From assembly GCF_003390395.1 (NCBI RefSeq), contig NZ_QUOV01000001.1, positions 3,720,001 to 3,784,000 of the forward strand: a DNA stretch of 64,000 bases. The letters run 5' to 3'. This stretch comes from Thalassotalea euphylliae (GTDB taxonomy: Bacteria > Pseudomonadota > Gammaproteobacteria > Enterobacterales > Alteromonadaceae). The notes under the pieces are model-generated. The model saw only the letters and a list, made by a program, of their open reading frames with translations. It ran no database searches and had not been told where the DNA came from. How positions within the stretch are numbered: position 1 is the first letter of the stretch; each line of letters starts with the position of its first letter. The position numbers and the translations under genes were made by a program. Shown piece by piece: positions 37,672 through 47,716 of the stretch.

Positions 37672-40008
37672 CTATGAGTTTTGGGCTTTAAAAAAGCGAA
37701 GTCGATTCGCATTTGACACCACGGTCAATGACGAAAACGCCATTGCCGCCCCTGCTATAACAGGGCTAAGTAGAATGCCAAAGAAGGGGTATAAAACACC
37801 TGCTGCAAAAGGCACACCCGCTACGTTGTAAATAAACGCGCCAAACAGGTTTTGTTTGATATTTCGTAAAGTGGCTTTGCTTACCGCTATGGCATCAGCA
37901 AGGCCATGAAGTGAACCACGCATCAGGGTAATGTCAGCACTTTCTATGGCTACGTCTGTACCTGTTCCTATGGCGAAACCGACATCGGCTAACGCTAGTG
38001 CTGGAGCATCGTTGATGCCATCTCCTGTCATACCAACGATCTCGCCACTGTCTTGCAGCTCTTTAACCTTGTTGGCTTTATCTTCTGGCAGCACTTCAGC
38101 AAGAAACTCAGTAATACCCGCTTTTTTAGCAACAGCGGCGGCGGTTTCCTTGTTATCACCCGTTAGCATGATAACGCGTATACCGTTAGCTTGAAGGCGT
38201 TTGATAGCCGAGATTGAGTCTGACTTGATTGGGTCTGCAACAGCAATAATAGCCGCAAGCTCACCATCTACAGCAAAGTACATAGGTGTTTTGGCTTCTT
38301 TTGCTAAAGACTGTGCTTGTTCAACAAAGCCAGTGAGGTCTATGCCTTTTAGCTTCATTAGTTTATCGTTTCCGAAAAGCAGGGCTTTATTGTTGCAGTT
38401 TGCTTCTACACCAAAACCCGTAATGGCGTTAAACGATTCAATTTTTAGTAACTCAATATCCTTATCTAACGCACTTTCAACAATCGCTTGCGCTAAGGGG
38501 TGCTCTGAGCCACTTTCTAAACTTGCTGCAAGCTGTAGTACGTCTTTTTCGTCAGTAGCTTTTGCTAAGACAATATCGGTTACCTTAGGCGAACCTTCAG
38601 TAATAGTGCCCGTTTTATCTAAAATCATGGCAGTGATTTTAGAGGCGGTTTGTAACGCTTCTCCGTTTCGAATAAGCACTCCTGCTTCTGCGGCCTTTCC
38701 TACTCCGACCATGACAGACATGGGCGTTGCCAAGCCCAAAGCACATGGGCAGGCAATAATGAGTACAGTAGTTGCTGATACGATGGCAAAAGCAATTGCT
38801 GGCTCAGGTCCAAAGTTAAGCCATGCTAGCGCACTTAACACAGAGATGATCATGACAACAGGCACGAAAAAAGCTGAAATAACATCGGCCAAGCGGCCAA
38901 TCGGCGGTTTTGAATTTTGTGCTCGTTTAACCATATTGATGATTTGTGCAAGCGCCGTGTCTTTACCAACGCGTGTGGCTCTAAATAAAATCATGCCTGA
39001 TTTGTTCAAAGTACCAGCGACAACCTCATCTTCTTCGGCTTTTTCAACAGGCATAGGTTCGCCTGTCAGCATGGACTCATCAATAGAGGTGTGCCCTTCC
39101 AATACCACACCATCGACGGGAATTTTTTCACCCGGTTTTACCTTCACAATATCGTTAAGTAAAACCTGCTCAATACCAATCTGAACTTCTTTGTTGTCAC
39201 GAACCACGGTTGCTGTTTTAGCCTGCAAGCCGATAAGACGTTTAATGGCCTCAGAGGTTTTGCCTCTGGCTTTTATTTCTAATGCTAGACCTAAATCAAT
39301 TAAGCCAATGATCATGGCGGTAGCTTCAAAATAAACATGCCGTGCCATCAATGGAACGGTGTCAGGTGCAAACACCACCACCATCGAATACACCCAAGCA
39401 GTACCTGTTCCCAACGCTATTAGAGTGTCCATATTAGCGGAGTGGTTTTTAAAGCTTTTCCATGCGCCAACATAAAAATGCTTACCTGAAAAATACATAA
39501 CACCAAAAGTTAAAATGCCTACAATCAACCAAGACATGCGTTCAAGGTTTGTTTCAACCGTCATTTCTCCAACCACAATGCTGTAGAGCATCAAAGGAAC
39601 ACCGAGTGAAAGGGCAATAAACGTATCGCGCATTAGCTTTTTGTAATATGCCCAATCCGCCGCCTCTTTCTCGTCAAGCGCATCTGTTGCTGAGCTATCA
39701 TCAATTGGCTTCGCGTTATCCCCCACAGACTCAACAGCTTTGATCAATGCTTCTGTCTTGGCTGTCCCAGAAACTGTTACAGTCCTATCAGCAAAATTCA
39801 TTTCCGCACTGACTACACCAAGAGTTGCCTTTAACGCTCCTTCAATTTTGCCTACACAGCTAGCACACCCAGCTCCTTCAATGATAAGTTGTTGGTTATG
39901 TGATACTTTCTCCAACGTATTCTCCTTACTTTTACACGAAGAGGAATGAGCTTTTTCCTGACAGCAACAGCCTGATTCGGTTTCTATATTTGTATTAGTA
40001 GTCACCAT
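37672..40008 (-). CDS. copA: Cu(I)-exporting P1B-type ATPase
   Basis: This 778-aa pump has a Cys-rich N-terminus (SGCCCQE, SSSCKS), one HMA domain with GAGCASC near residue 48, the CPC membrane site near 420 ([13 protein letters not shown]), the phosphorylation motif DKTGT near 463, the HP locus SEHPLAQAI and [11 protein letters not shown]. The last helices hold YN and MAFSSLTVV, the pattern of the Cu(I) (P1B-1) subgroup. It begins 8 bp after the MerR-type regulator gene and should share its promoter. Confidence 0.95.
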   Translation of the reverse strand: MVTTNTNIETESGCCCQEKAHSSSCKSKENTLEKVSHNQQLIIEGAGCASCVGKIEGALKATLGVVSAEMNFADRTVTVSGTAKTEALIKAVESVGDNAKPIDDSSATDALDEKEAADWAYYKKLMRDTFIALSLGVPLMLYSIVVGEMTVETNLERMSWLIVGILTFGVMYFSGKHFYVGAWKSFKNHSANMDTLIALGTGTAWVYSMVVVFAPDTVPLMARHVYFEATAMIIGLIDLGLALEIKARGKTSEAIKRLIGLQAKTATVVRDNKEVQIGIEQVLLNDIVKVKPGEKIPVDGVVLEGHTSIDESMLTGEPMPVEKAEEDEVVAGTLNKSGMILFRATRVGKDTALAQIINMVKRAQNSKPPIGRLADVISAFFVPVVMIISVLSALAWLNFGPEPAIAFAIVSATTVLIIACPCALGLATPMSVMVGVGKAAEAGVLIRNGEALQTASKITAMILDKTGTITEGSPKVTDIVLAKATDEKDVLQLAASLESGSEHPLAQAIVESALDKDIELLKIESFNAITGFGVEANCNNKALLFGNDKLMKLKGIDLTGFVEQAQSLAKEAKTPMYFAVDGELAAIIAVADPIKSDSISAIKRLQANGIRVIMLTGDNKETAAAVAKKAGITEFLAEVLPEDKANKVKELQDSGEIVGMTGDGINDAPALALADVGFAIGTGTDVAIESADITLMRGSLHGLADAIAVSKATLRNIKQNLFGAFIYNVAGVPFAAGVLYPFFGILLSPVIAGAAMAFSSLTVVSNANRLRFFKAQNS

Positions 40009-40016
40009 TTTTCCTC

Positions 40017-40430
40017 CTATGCCGTTTTAATTTGTTCAAAGTTTTCGATGAGATGACAAACCATATTTGCAGTCGGTGCTTTGTCTTCCATTTCTTCCCA
40101 TTGAGAAAGAGCTGAAGACATTTTTCCTCGAAGTGCCAACATTGCTTGAAACTGTTTTTCTGTTTCTTCAAGCCGCTCTTTGATCAGGCTTCTGACTAAT
40201 GGGCACGCACTTTTACCATCTTCAGATTCATTAAGAATTTGCTTGATATCAGCAACGGAAAAACCAAGGTTTCTGGCACTTAAAATGAATTTAAGTCTCG
40301 ATACCTCCTTATTCGAGTATGACTTGTAGCCGTTCACTGACTTAGCAGGTTTTAACAGTCCCAATCGCGTGTAATAGCGCACCGTATCAGCAGTCGTTCC
40401 AAGGCTTTTTGCCAGCTCTGTTACTTTCAT
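40017..40430 (-). CDS. cueR: Copper/heavy-metal-responsive MerR-family regulator (CueR-type)
   Basis: This 137-aa regulator has the MerR HTH ([25 protein letters not shown]) and dimer helix. Its Cys residues, in KSACPLVRS (about 75) and MVCHLIENF (about 128), differ from the CxxxxxxxC loop of enteric CueR, so metal selectivity is inferred from its operon and its operator. It is the first gene of a long operon that continues with copA. Confidence 0.85.
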   Translation of the reverse strand: MKVTELAKSLGTTADTVRYYTRLGLLKPAKSVNGYKSYSNKEVSRLKFILSARNLGFSVADIKQILNESEDGKSACPLVRSLIKERLEETEKQFQAMLALRGKMSSALSQWEEMEDKAPTANMVCHLIENFEQIKTA

Positions 40431-40473
40431 ATTTACTCCTTAGTTTTTCACCTAAGTTTGTACTCTCACCTAC

Positions 40474-40504
40474 AGCTTAGACCTGTGTCTAAGACACAGG
40501 TCAA
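40474..40504 (-). promoter_or_regulatory. CueR-type operator-promoter of the copper operon
   Basis: Reading on the minus strand, TTGACC (40499-40504) and TAAGCT (40474-40479) are spaced by exactly 19 bp. The spacer and -35 together hold a perfect dyad, GACCTGTGTC and GACACAGGTC around TAA (40480-40502). This is the layout of MerR/CueR-activated copper promoters. It drives the regulator and copA. Confidence 0.9.
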
Positions 40505-40512
40505 GCACATCC

Positions 40513-41040
40513 TTATGATTTAATGTACTCAGCTATCGCTTTTATCTGTTGCTCGTTTAGCGGCATTTTAGGCATAGGAGAAGATGAGTTATTAAACTGA
40601 GGGTTTTGGAGCTTCTTAATAAAGAAGCCGATCCCTTTGTTTTTAATCGTTTCATCTAACGCTGGCCCAACAGTGCCACCATCACCTTTCAATGAATGGC
40701 AGCCTTGGCAACCAAATTGAGTAAACAATTGCTTTCCATCAGGCGCTATCATCTTTTCTGGCGCTACTTTTTTTGCCAAAGGTACGCTTTGGCTAGTTAG
40801 TTCCAAAAACTCAAGAACAGCTTGCGTTTCTTTACCTGTTAAATGCGCCTTTTCTCGCATATGCGGCATAATGACTTTCCATTCGGGAATAGAAAATTCA
40901 TGAACAGCGCGAGCGTTATGGCATCTTGCACAATTGTTGTTGATCACTTCCGCACCGGAAATTTTCTCTTCTGCATGAGAGCTAAAAGCAGACAAAAGAG
41001 ATAGGCTGACAACCAGTAATATTTGTATAACTGATTTCAT
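40513..41040 (-). CDS. Periplasmic dihaem cytochrome c
   Basis: This 175-aa protein has a signal peptide (QILLVVSLSLLSAFSSHAEE) and two CxxCH haem sites: NCARCHNA near residue 35 and GCQGCHSL near 115. Each is followed by a Met (MPHMREKA, MPKMPLNE) that may be the sixth ligand. It is an electron carrier; in a copper block it could serve Cu(I) oxidation or the nearby PepSY reductases. It lies in the minus-strand run upstream of the copper operator. Confidence 0.85.
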   Translation of the reverse strand: MKSVIQILLVVSLSLLSAFSSHAEEKISGAEVINNNCARCHNARAVHEFSIPEWKVIMPHMREKAHLTGKETQAVLEFLELTSQSVPLAKKVAPEKMIAPDGKQLFTQFGCQGCHSLKGDGGTVGPALDETIKNKGIGFFIKKLQNPQFNNSSSPMPKMPLNEQQIKAIAEYIKS

Positions 41041-41053
41041 TTAAGTATCCCCC

Positions 41054-42256
41054 TTAAAAGCCATAGCTGTATTGAATAGCGAAACGCTTATCATCTTCAC
41101 CATCGTGAACGATGGTATCTTCGTATGTCGCCTTAATGACAGCTCGGCTGTCTAACCAGTAATTAACTCCATAAGCCCAACGCTCTGCTTCGTTAATTTT
41201 ATTGGTCTCAGCATATTCAACGACGAAATCTGTTCCCTGTAACACATTGAACATTTTTCCTGCCATAAAGGTTGCTTGGAGATACCAGCCATTGCGATCA
41301 AATGTGATCACTTTGTTTTCTTCATGTTCATCTTCTTCGAAGGCATCGGTTTCTGTTTTGATGTATTCCCCTCTGACGATGTAATGGTTACCAATCCAGT
41401 TGATATCAAAACCAGTTGCTGTAAACCCTAGCTTTTCATCGTCATCGTATTTTGCCGTGTAATAAGAAGCGCCAACCTCAATACCGGGAAGAAAGGCATA
41501 CGCAATACGACCGCCAAACGCTTTATCAGAATTGTTATCCGCACTCGTCGCTTCAAACGCCAATTCAGGTAGTTCCAAAGCATGATCATCTACTTCTTCA
41601 TGCTCGTCTTCCTCTTCCTCATGTTCATCAACAACCTCTTCTTCGTGTTCATCCTGCACAGGCTCTTCATCATGGGCATCTTCTTCATCGTCATGTGGAG
41701 CCTCGGCAGCAAGCCCGTTTGTCATGTATACATCAAAGAAAATTTTCTGATTTTTACCCAAAGGAATTATGTGTTGAATGCCAACACCAATATCACTCAT
41801 CACAGGCAGTAAACCTTGCATGGGTTGATAACCACCATGACCTCCTAACCCGCCATAAATACCGGGAGAGAACGCTGAGCGATTTATCCAACTAGGGTGT
41901 TGATTCGGTCCATACTGGCCGAATGGGAGTAGAAATTTACCAGCAGTAAAAGTAGTTGTATCGGAAAGAAAATAATGAATATCAGCGTATTCAAGCTCGA
42001 CTTCAGTTTCCCCGTTTTCATCGACTGAGATCTCAGTTTCAGCTTCTATATGCATTTTGTCATTGAGACTAAACAAGAAAATAGGTACAAATCGCGCACT
42101 GAATGCACTTGTATCCATCAATTTACTGTCTTCGTATTTTACGTCTCCATACCCCGCTAACGCGAAGCGACTATTATTTTGTTGTTCATTCGCTAAGAGA
42201 TGTCCACTCGCAACGGCGGTAGCTATTGCAAATGGCAATAATTTGAGCATGTTCAT
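41054..42256 (-). CDS. Porin-like outer-membrane protein with acidic His-rich insert
   Basis: This protein of about 400 aa has a signal peptide and beta-strand repeats ending in Phe (AIQYSYGF), as in outer-membrane barrels. About 50 residues in the middle are almost only Glu, Asp, His and Val (around 41570-41700). The GGGAGG at 42261-42266 allows starts at 42256 or 42250. It resembles LbtU-type or phosphate-selective-type porins only loosely. The insert may bind metal at the surface. No substrate is known. Confidence 0.75.
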   Translation of the reverse strand: MNMLKLLPFAIATAVASGHLLANEQQNNSRFALAGYGDVKYEDSKLMDTSAFSARFVPIFLFSLNDKMHIEAETEISVDENGETEVELEYADIHYFLSDTTTFTAGKFLLPFGQYGPNQHPSWINRSAFSPGIYGGLGGHGGYQPMQGLLPVMSDIGVGIQHIIPLGKNQKIFFDVYMTNGLAAEAPHDDEEDAHDEEPVQDEHEEEVVDEHEEEEDEHEEVDDHALELPELAFEATSADNNSDKAFGGRIAYAFLPGIEVGASYYTAKYDDDEKLGFTATGFDINWIGNHYIVRGEYIKTETDAFEEDEHEENKVITFDRNGWYLQATFMAGKMFNVLQGTDFVVEYAETNKINEAERWAYGVNYWLDSRAVIKATYEDTIVHDGEDDKRFAIQYSYGF

Positions 42257-42371
42257 CATGCCTCCCAAAAATATTGTGCTAATTGTTCAAAACAGTTGGT
42301 TATTTAAACCAATGAATAAATCGTTCTATTTTTGATGGGACTGGCGAAAAAAAGACGCACTGATCCCGTGA

Positions 42372-42794
42372 TTAGCCAATAATTGGAGGACGATAAGGTA
42401 AGAGATGGATGCCAGAGGCTGGCGGGGGTATCCGTTGAATAATTAAGTCTAAGTTAATATTGTTGCTATTTTCTCCTTCCTCTTGCACAAGATAGGCATT
42501 TAAATGAAAGCTTGCACAAAAGCCACCTTCGCAGCATAGGCAATCACCCGCTTTACATTTTTCACACTCTTCACCGGCATGATTGTGTTTAGAACCTTGC
42601 AAATTTTCAGTGTGATGGTGGGTATTGTCATGCATTGTTTGATGGTGCATATTTTTGCTTGGTTGCATAATATGCGTATCGGAAGAGTCCTTATGATGTT
42701 CTTCACAATTCATTGGTTTAGCAGTAGCAAAGCCATGCTGCGTAAGCAACACAGTAATCACCACTATTTTAAACCACCTGAAAAGTCTAAACAT
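42372..42794 (-). CDS. His/Cys-rich exported protein (DUF2946/CopL-like)
   Basis: This 140-aa protein has an N-terminal hydrophobic segment, then a His/Met-rich part (MQPSKNMHHQTMHDNTHHHT) and a Cys cluster (GEECEKCKAGDCLCCEGGFC). It ends in IHLLPYRPPIIG. The paralogue at 54678 ends similarly (LYRPPIFA). Such proteins are thought to buffer copper outside the cytoplasm. Start supported by GAAGG. Confidence 0.65.
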   Translation of the reverse strand: MFRLFRWFKIVVITVLLTQHGFATAKPMNCEEHHKDSSDTHIMQPSKNMHHQTMHDNTHHHTENLQGSKHNHAGEECEKCKAGDCLCCEGGFCASFHLNAYLVQEEGENSNNINLDLIIQRIPPPASGIHLLPYRPPIIG

Positions 42795-42900
42795 TTTAAT
42801 TCCTTCTATAACAGCATTAACACTAACAGCTTATGCAAATATTTCCATGACGCAGGTCAATATTTGTACTGAAAGCTATGTTTTCCACTGTTCTACTTAA

Positions 42901-43374
42901 CTATTTCTTCACTCGATTTCTGCTAGAAGAGTGTGTATGAAGCACCTTCCAATCACCATCTACCTTCTTAAGCAGAAATGTTTGAAAACCAGTTTTATCA
43001 AAGGTTTTTCCTGATTTTCTCACTTCGCCTTTGACCGCTGTATCAGCTAGCGCCCAAGCAAAACCATCTTCAATATGAATTTGGATATTGGAGAAATTCA
43101 AGTTCAAGAAAACCAATGCGTCTTTTTCTGGTTCAACGTGATGCTCTACTAAATCGTTAAGTCCAACATTTTGACCGCCCGATTCAAAATACCTTGCCCC
43201 TTTAAAATCAAGAAAGTGCTTGCGAAAAGGCTTACCATCACCATTTTCCCAGCCATATTTAATTTGATGAATGATATGAGTAATTTGCTTTTCATCATCC
43301 ATGTGGCTTTTATCATGTGCATTTGCAAAAAAAGCCAACATACTCAACATCGTTATTGCTATATATTTAGTCAT
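42901..43374 (-). CDS. NTF2-like (SnoaL/DUF4440) exported protein
   Basis: This 157-aa protein has a signal peptide ([17 protein letters not shown]) and an NTF2-like fold, ending [15 protein letters not shown]. It shares this shape and ending (GKWKIKHIHWSH) with the next gene, so the pair probably arose by duplication. NTF2-like proteins are common in metal clusters without assigned function; the late His residues may bind copper. Confidence 0.68.
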   Translation of the reverse strand: MTKYIAITMLSMLAFFANAHDKSHMDDEKQITHIIHQIKYGWENGDGKPFRKHFLDFKGARYFESGGQNVGLNDLVEHHVEPEKDALVFLNLNFSNIQIHIEDGFAWALADTAVKGEVRKSGKTFDKTGFQTFLLKKVDGDWKVLHTHSSSRNRVKK

Positions 43375-43403
43375 TTAAAATTCTCCGTTGTTTGACTATT
43401 AAA

Positions 43404-43874
43404 TTAGTGTGACCAATGAATGTGCTTGATTTTCCATTTACCGTTTTGCTTTTCGAGAACCATTGTTTCCATGCCTTGATAATCACGCTCTTTGCCTTTG
43501 TATGTACCTTGAGTGTGGCTACGTGAGGCAGATATAGCGGTGTTTCCAAGTACCGTCACTTGGTGTTCTAGTGTTTTGCTCTTCATAGAAGCGAGATATT
43601 TCATATCCGACAGCATATGGTGATGGGCGTATTCATCAGCACTTCTTTCAACACGACCTCCCTCGTAGATGGTCACATCATCAGCCAACTGTGCTCTTGC
43701 TAGATCCTTATTACCCGTTTCTAGTGCTTGATGAAATGCCAAAACAACTTTTGCGGCAGGGGTATCTATACCTTTAAACAAACCTTTGTCTTTGTTCTTA
43801 TCACCATGAGCGTTTGCTGCGAAACTAAACGTCATTAATAAAACGAGTAATATATTTATTGTTTTCATTTTCAT
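43404..43874 (-). CDS. NTF2-like (SnoaL/DUF4440) exported protein, second copy
   Basis: This 156-aa protein has a signal peptide (INILLVLLMTFSFAANAHGD) and an NTF2-like domain with ADDVTIYEGG, VERSADEYAHHHM and a closing HIHWSH. It lies 29 bp from the copy at 42901. The HHH in the middle and the HxHWSH end may bind copper. It is encoded downstream of copD. Enzymatic activity is not indicated. Confidence 0.7.
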   Translation of the reverse strand: MKMKTINILLVLLMTFSFAANAHGDKNKDKGLFKGIDTPAAKVVLAFHQALETGNKDLARAQLADDVTIYEGGRVERSADEYAHHHMLSDMKYLASMKSKTLEHQVTVLGNTAISASRSHTQGTYKGKERDYQGMETMVLEKQNGKWKIKHIHWSH

Positions 43875-43889
43875 TCTCTCTTTTAGGTT

Positions 43890-44786
43890 TTAATTTGCAG
43901 GGCCAACAACACTAGTAAGCCCAGCCGTTACAGATAAAATGGCAAAAGCTACTACCATTTCTATTGATATAGATTTAGATAGAGCTTCTCTACCATCGTT
44001 ATTTTTAAGTTGTGGGACGAGTTTTAATTTATGCTTAGCTGCGATGCCCAATATCGAAGTGACGATAACTAATTTAAGCAGCAGTGTTTGCCCATAGCTT
44101 GAACTAAACAGCTCTTCAACATTTCCAACTAATTGAAAAGCTAACCAAAGGCCAGCAATTAGCAATAGACTCACCGCGATGCTTGCTTGCCTTCCAAACT
44201 TGTCCATCAATGAGTAGAGCTGTCCATAGTCCGATTCATGGCAAGCTTCTTTAAGCGGAAACAACGCTCCGAACCACCAAGCCATAACAAGCACATGGAG
44301 CATCAGCAATACTTTTTCGCCCCCCCCTAGCTCAGATACATGGCCGATTAAGGTAAAGGTGTATGCTAGTAAAAATAAACTAGATACCAAAATGCCTTGT
44401 TTTAGGTAATTGTTCAGTACTACTGATTTGAGTTTGAACGGTGATATTAATGCCAATATTGCTATCATTAATCCTATGGTTCGAAGTAAAGTTCCATCAC
44501 CGATAGAAGAGTCCCACATTATGGCTAAGATATCAGGGTCAAAGGCACCTTGAATGCCTTCTTCTGCCATCGCACCAGTACTAGCGAAGAACCAAAGACC
44601 ATTTGCAAGCAAAGCGATGACTATTGAACCTCTTATCCATTTTAGGTTCGCTATTGCCAAGTTATTATGAGACTCACTTTGTTCAAAAACTTGCTTGAAA
44701 AATGTATAACCAGCAATACAGACAAAACCGACGTAAAATACAATTTTTGACAGTACAATGACTGTATTCCAGATATACATTTCCAT
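43890..44786 (-). CDS. copD: Copper resistance membrane protein CopD
   Basis: This protein of about 298 aa has eight hydrophobic segments and the CopD signature around ALLANGLWFFASTGA and MLHVLVMAWWFGALFPL. It is thought to move copper across the inner membrane with CopC. The frame begins at a GTG at 44795, but GGAG lies 8 nt before the ATG at 44786, which is preferred. It follows copC by 18 bp. Confidence 0.87.
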   Translation of the reverse strand: MEMYIWNTVIVLSKIVFYVGFVCIAGYTFFKQVFEQSESHNNLAIANLKWIRGSIVIALLANGLWFFASTGAMAEEGIQGAFDPDILAIMWDSSIGDGTLLRTIGLMIAILALISPFKLKSVVLNNYLKQGILVSSLFLLAYTFTLIGHVSELGGGEKVLLMLHVLVMAWWFGALFPLKEACHESDYGQLYSLMDKFGRQASIAVSLLLIAGLWLAFQLVGNVEELFSSSYGQTLLLKLVIVTSILGIAAKHKLKLVPQLKNNDGREALSKSISIEMVVAFAILSVTAGLTSVVGPAN

Positions 44787-44804
44787 AGCAATCACTCCAT
44801 TAGA

Positions 44805-45152
44805 TTAGTGAACCATAAAGCCAAAGCTATCTTTCATTTTGTGCCCATCTTTACCTAAGAAAGTAACATCAACAACATAGTTAGCAGGTGTAAGTTTCGG
44901 TAGCTTCCACGTAAATTCGGTATTGGTTTCTTTAGTAGGTTTGAAGCCAAATTTAACCTTTTTACCTTGCTTATTTTTCAATGTAATTTTGACTACACGA
45001 ACCTCTTTGCTAAATGCCAACGTTAACTCTTCTGGAGTCTTCATTAACATTGCATTATCAGCAGGCACACTTTTTTCAAGATGAACGTGCGCGAACACCG
45101 CACTACTAAAAACAATGCTGATTACGGTCAAAAATTTAATTAATATTTTCAT
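44805..45152 (-). CDS. copC: Periplasmic copper-binding protein CopC
   Basis: This 115-aa protein has a signal peptide and starts its mature form with HVHLEKSVPADNA, where the first His is a copper ligand in the family. It ends with DGHKMKDSFGFMV, the second His-bearing region, on a beta-barrel fold. It lacks the Met-rich Cu(I) loop, so it should bind only Cu(II). It is encoded next to copD. Confidence 0.92.
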   Translation of the reverse strand: MKILIKFLTVISIVFSSAVFAHVHLEKSVPADNAMLMKTPEELTLAFSKEVRVVKITLKNKQGKKVKFGFKPTKETNTEFTWKLPKLTPANYVVDVTFLGKDGHKMKDSFGFMVH

Positions 45153-45176
45153 ATTTACCTCTATTTAATTTATGTA

Positions 45177-47009
45177 TTAACGACTAAATTTGTCTTTGAA
45201 AATTTGATTACTGGGTATACCAACATCAGTAATTATTTGTTCCACTTCACTCATCATTGCTTCTGGGCCGCACAAGTAAAATTCTGTAGACAGGAATTTT
45301 GCTTTCTGGCTCAAATACGGCAGAAGTACTTGCTGTACATAGCCAGAATGCCCTTGCCATTGTTCTGAAGGGTTAGAAAGTGTAGGAATATAAGAAAAGT
45401 TTTTATACTGCTCACTCAATGAGTTCAATTCATCGCGGTACAGCAAATCATCTTCAGTTCGCGCACCATAGATGAGAGTCAAGTCACCTTCATCTTGGCG
45501 TTTTTTCAACTGTTCAAAAATGATAGCTCTGAGTGGGGCAAGTCCTGAGCCAGCACCAATAAATATGCGAGGAACCTTTTTATTTGAAGTAGCGTAAAAG
45601 TCAGAGAAAGGACCTTTTGCGATTATGGTTTCTCCAACTTCAAGTGACCCTAAATAGCTTGAACCTATACCTGCTCTAAAACCATCCTTAGCAGTTTGCC
45701 AGCGAATATTAAACGTTAACTCATCTGATTCCTCGTCAAAGTTAACTAACGAGTAGTGACGAGTTACACCGTCATGAGAAAACCTTCCATGAGAATAACT
45801 TTCCCAGTATTTTTCATAGTTCTCTGGCATCTCCTCTGGGCGCAATCTATTCATCCCTGCTGGTACTTCAAATTGCATATATGCACCAGCTTTAAATGCC
45901 AATCGTTTTCCTGATTTCACCTTAAACTTCACTTCCTTGATAAAAGGAGTAATGAAATTAGTCGCAACCACAACTAGCTCATGATTTTCAATATTGAGAT
46001 CAATATTAACTTCAATCGAACTAATTTCAGAGAACCTATGCTGACATCCAAGCCGATAGCCTTCCTTAAGTTGCTCCTGAGATAAATGTTCCTGTTCAGA
46101 TAGTGTGATAGGTAATTTAGTTGAACTTAAGAACACGCATTTGCCACAAGTACCGCCACCACCGCAACTTGAAGGAAGGTATACATGTGAACTAGCTAGC
46201 CCTTCTAATACAGTTGAGCGGCCAACTGCTGAGATGTCAGTAATAGTATTTTCATTGGAAAAAGTCACTGCCACTTTTTGCCTGTTAGTGCCCCAACCTA
46301 GCTTCAGTAAACCACTTCGATACTGTTGTATCAGCCAAGTAACACCAGTAACTGAAAGGAATAGCGTTGCAAAAGCAAATGCAATGATCAACCAATGGTT
46401 AAACCCTCCAGAATTGCCATAGTCCATAAAGTGGAGCTTCATCATCAGATCTTTTAGCCTGAAATCATCATTGGCATGGCGAAGTACCTGACCTGTAATA
46501 CTATCTAAATAAATAGTCGTATTATTCTCATCCTCAACAACAACTCGCCACATAGGGTTTTGCTGCCTTACGTGATCAGAAAACGGTGGCTGAGATAACA
46601 CTGGAGAAGTTAACTTCCCTTCACCTGAGTAGGAGTTTTTTGCCAAAGTTAGTACTTGTTCTTCAGACAGATTAAATGGCTTTCCTGTTACAGCATCAAA
46701 TAGCATTGAGTGACTTTGTTGGTAGCTATGCTGTCCTTTATCGAACACAAAATGATAGTAAGGCTGATGTAAAATCCATATAAGTTTTACTTCTTGAGGT
46801 GCTTCACTCGTAATGTCTTTAATAGGTGTAAAGGTAAAGTCTGTAATGTTACCTTCATGATGAGAATGAACTCTAAGCTCATTACCACTTGCTTTACTGT
46901 GATCCATCAAATTGAAGTAAAGGCCCGTTCCCAACCAAATAAGCAGTTGTAAACCAACAAATAACGAAAGCCATTTGTGTAGCGTTGTATTTAACTTAAA
47001 AAATCGCAT
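45177..47009 (-). CDS. PepSY-membrane domain fused to an NqrF-like 2Fe-2S/FAD reductase
   Basis: This protein of about 610 aa has an N-terminal PepSY-TM region (four hydrophobic segments, periplasmic PepSY loop) and then a full soluble reductase: a 2Fe-2S ferredoxin site (SSCGGGGTCGKCV, about 281, with a fourth Cys in RLGCQH), an FAD motif RHYSLVNF (about 416), an NAD motif GAGSGLAPLRA (about 485) and CGPEAMM (about 580). The reductase resembles NqrF. It can take electrons from NAD(P)H across the inner membrane, perhaps to reduce Cu(II) or Fe(III). It overlaps the second PepSY gene as TGATG. Confidence 0.85.
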   Translation of the reverse strand: MRFFKLNTTLHKWLSLFVGLQLLIWLGTGLYFNLMDHSKASGNELRVHSHHEGNITDFTFTPIKDITSEAPQEVKLIWILHQPYYHFVFDKGQHSYQQSHSMLFDAVTGKPFNLSEEQVLTLAKNSYSGEGKLTSPVLSQPPFSDHVRQQNPMWRVVVEDENNTTIYLDSITGQVLRHANDDFRLKDLMMKLHFMDYGNSGGFNHWLIIAFAFATLFLSVTGVTWLIQQYRSGLLKLGWGTNRQKVAVTFSNENTITDISAVGRSTVLEGLASSHVYLPSSCGGGGTCGKCVFLSSTKLPITLSEQEHLSQEQLKEGYRLGCQHRFSEISSIEVNIDLNIENHELVVVATNFITPFIKEVKFKVKSGKRLAFKAGAYMQFEVPAGMNRLRPEEMPENYEKYWESYSHGRFSHDGVTRHYSLVNFDEESDELTFNIRWQTAKDGFRAGIGSSYLGSLEVGETIIAKGPFSDFYATSNKKVPRIFIGAGSGLAPLRAIIFEQLKKRQDEGDLTLIYGARTEDDLLYRDELNSLSEQYKNFSYIPTLSNPSEQWQGHSGYVQQVLLPYLSQKAKFLSTEFYLCGPEAMMSEVEQIITDVGIPSNQIFKDKFSR

Positions 47010-47716
47010 CAAATGACTCCCTTTTTATTCGCAGAGAACACTCGAAAATACGTCAATACTGTGCCTGTAATAGCTGCCATCAAACCTAAAGTTGCAACTA
47101 AGAACAAAAACCAGTTGGATACGTTTTCTCCATCATCGTAATCCATAATGTGAAAACGCCACATCCAATCAAACAAGCGCCAGTAATCATGACGCTTGGC
47201 TACAATTGCCCCTGTTTGTTGACTTATATAAAATGTCGGTGTGGCGTATTGCTCAAACGTTACTCTCCAAACGGGCAAGTGCCTTGGAGACAACTCAGCA
47301 GGCATATCTGTGACTGATTGAATCAGCCTTATGCTGTCGATGTCATGATTCAGCGTATAGTGATATTGCGCGATTTCTTTAGCCTTGATTTCATTTACAA
47401 GGGCCTGAACAGCCCCAGTTTTAGCATCAATTGCAACTTTCCCCTGTTCTCCATTAATAAAAGAATACAAAGGACGGCCCATGCTTTGGGTAAGCCTGAC
47501 TTGACTAGCTTCAGGATAGTCAGCAGCAAGTTCTACAATGGAGTAATCCACATCAGCTAAATCTATTTTGGCTTGCTCACTCTTAGCCAATGTTTCGCCG
47601 TGTATATAGTGAATATCCATAGTCACCATATACACGCCAGTAATAGACCAAAACAGAAATTGTATTCCGACAAATGCCATAAGCCATTTGTGATATTTTC
47701 TAACTTTGCTAAGCAT
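47009..47716 (-). CDS. PepSY-domain membrane protein
   Basis: This 235-aa protein has N-terminal and C-terminal hydrophobic segments and a periplasmic PepSY-like domain. It is paralogous to the first part of the gene it overlaps (both share LHKWL/YHKWL, W-R-LFDWMWRFHIMDY versus the LMMKLHFMDY pattern). It lacks the reductase half. It may act as partner of the fusion reductase. It also overlaps cusA by 8 bp. Confidence 0.78.
   Translation of the reverse strand: MLSKVRKYHKWLMAFVGIQFLFWSITGVYMVTMDIHYIHGETLAKSEQAKIDLADVDYSIVELAADYPEASQVRLTQSMGRPLYSFINGEQGKVAIDAKTGAVQALVNEIKAKEIAQYHYTLNHDIDSIRLIQSVTDMPAELSPRHLPVWRVTFEQYATPTFYISQQTGAIVAKRHDYWRLFDWMWRFHIMDYDDGENVSNWFLFLVATLGLMAAITGTVLTYFRVFSANKKGVI

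Noticed and set aside
38201..39184. 327-codon plus-strand frame inside copA
   Set aside because: It is antisense to strongly conserved P-type ATPase motifs and reads as low-complexity Ser/Ala/Ile.
41582..41895. Long plus-strand frames opposite the porin gene
   Set aside because: They are the complement of the Glu/His-rich low-complexity insert; no ribosome site and no plausible protein.
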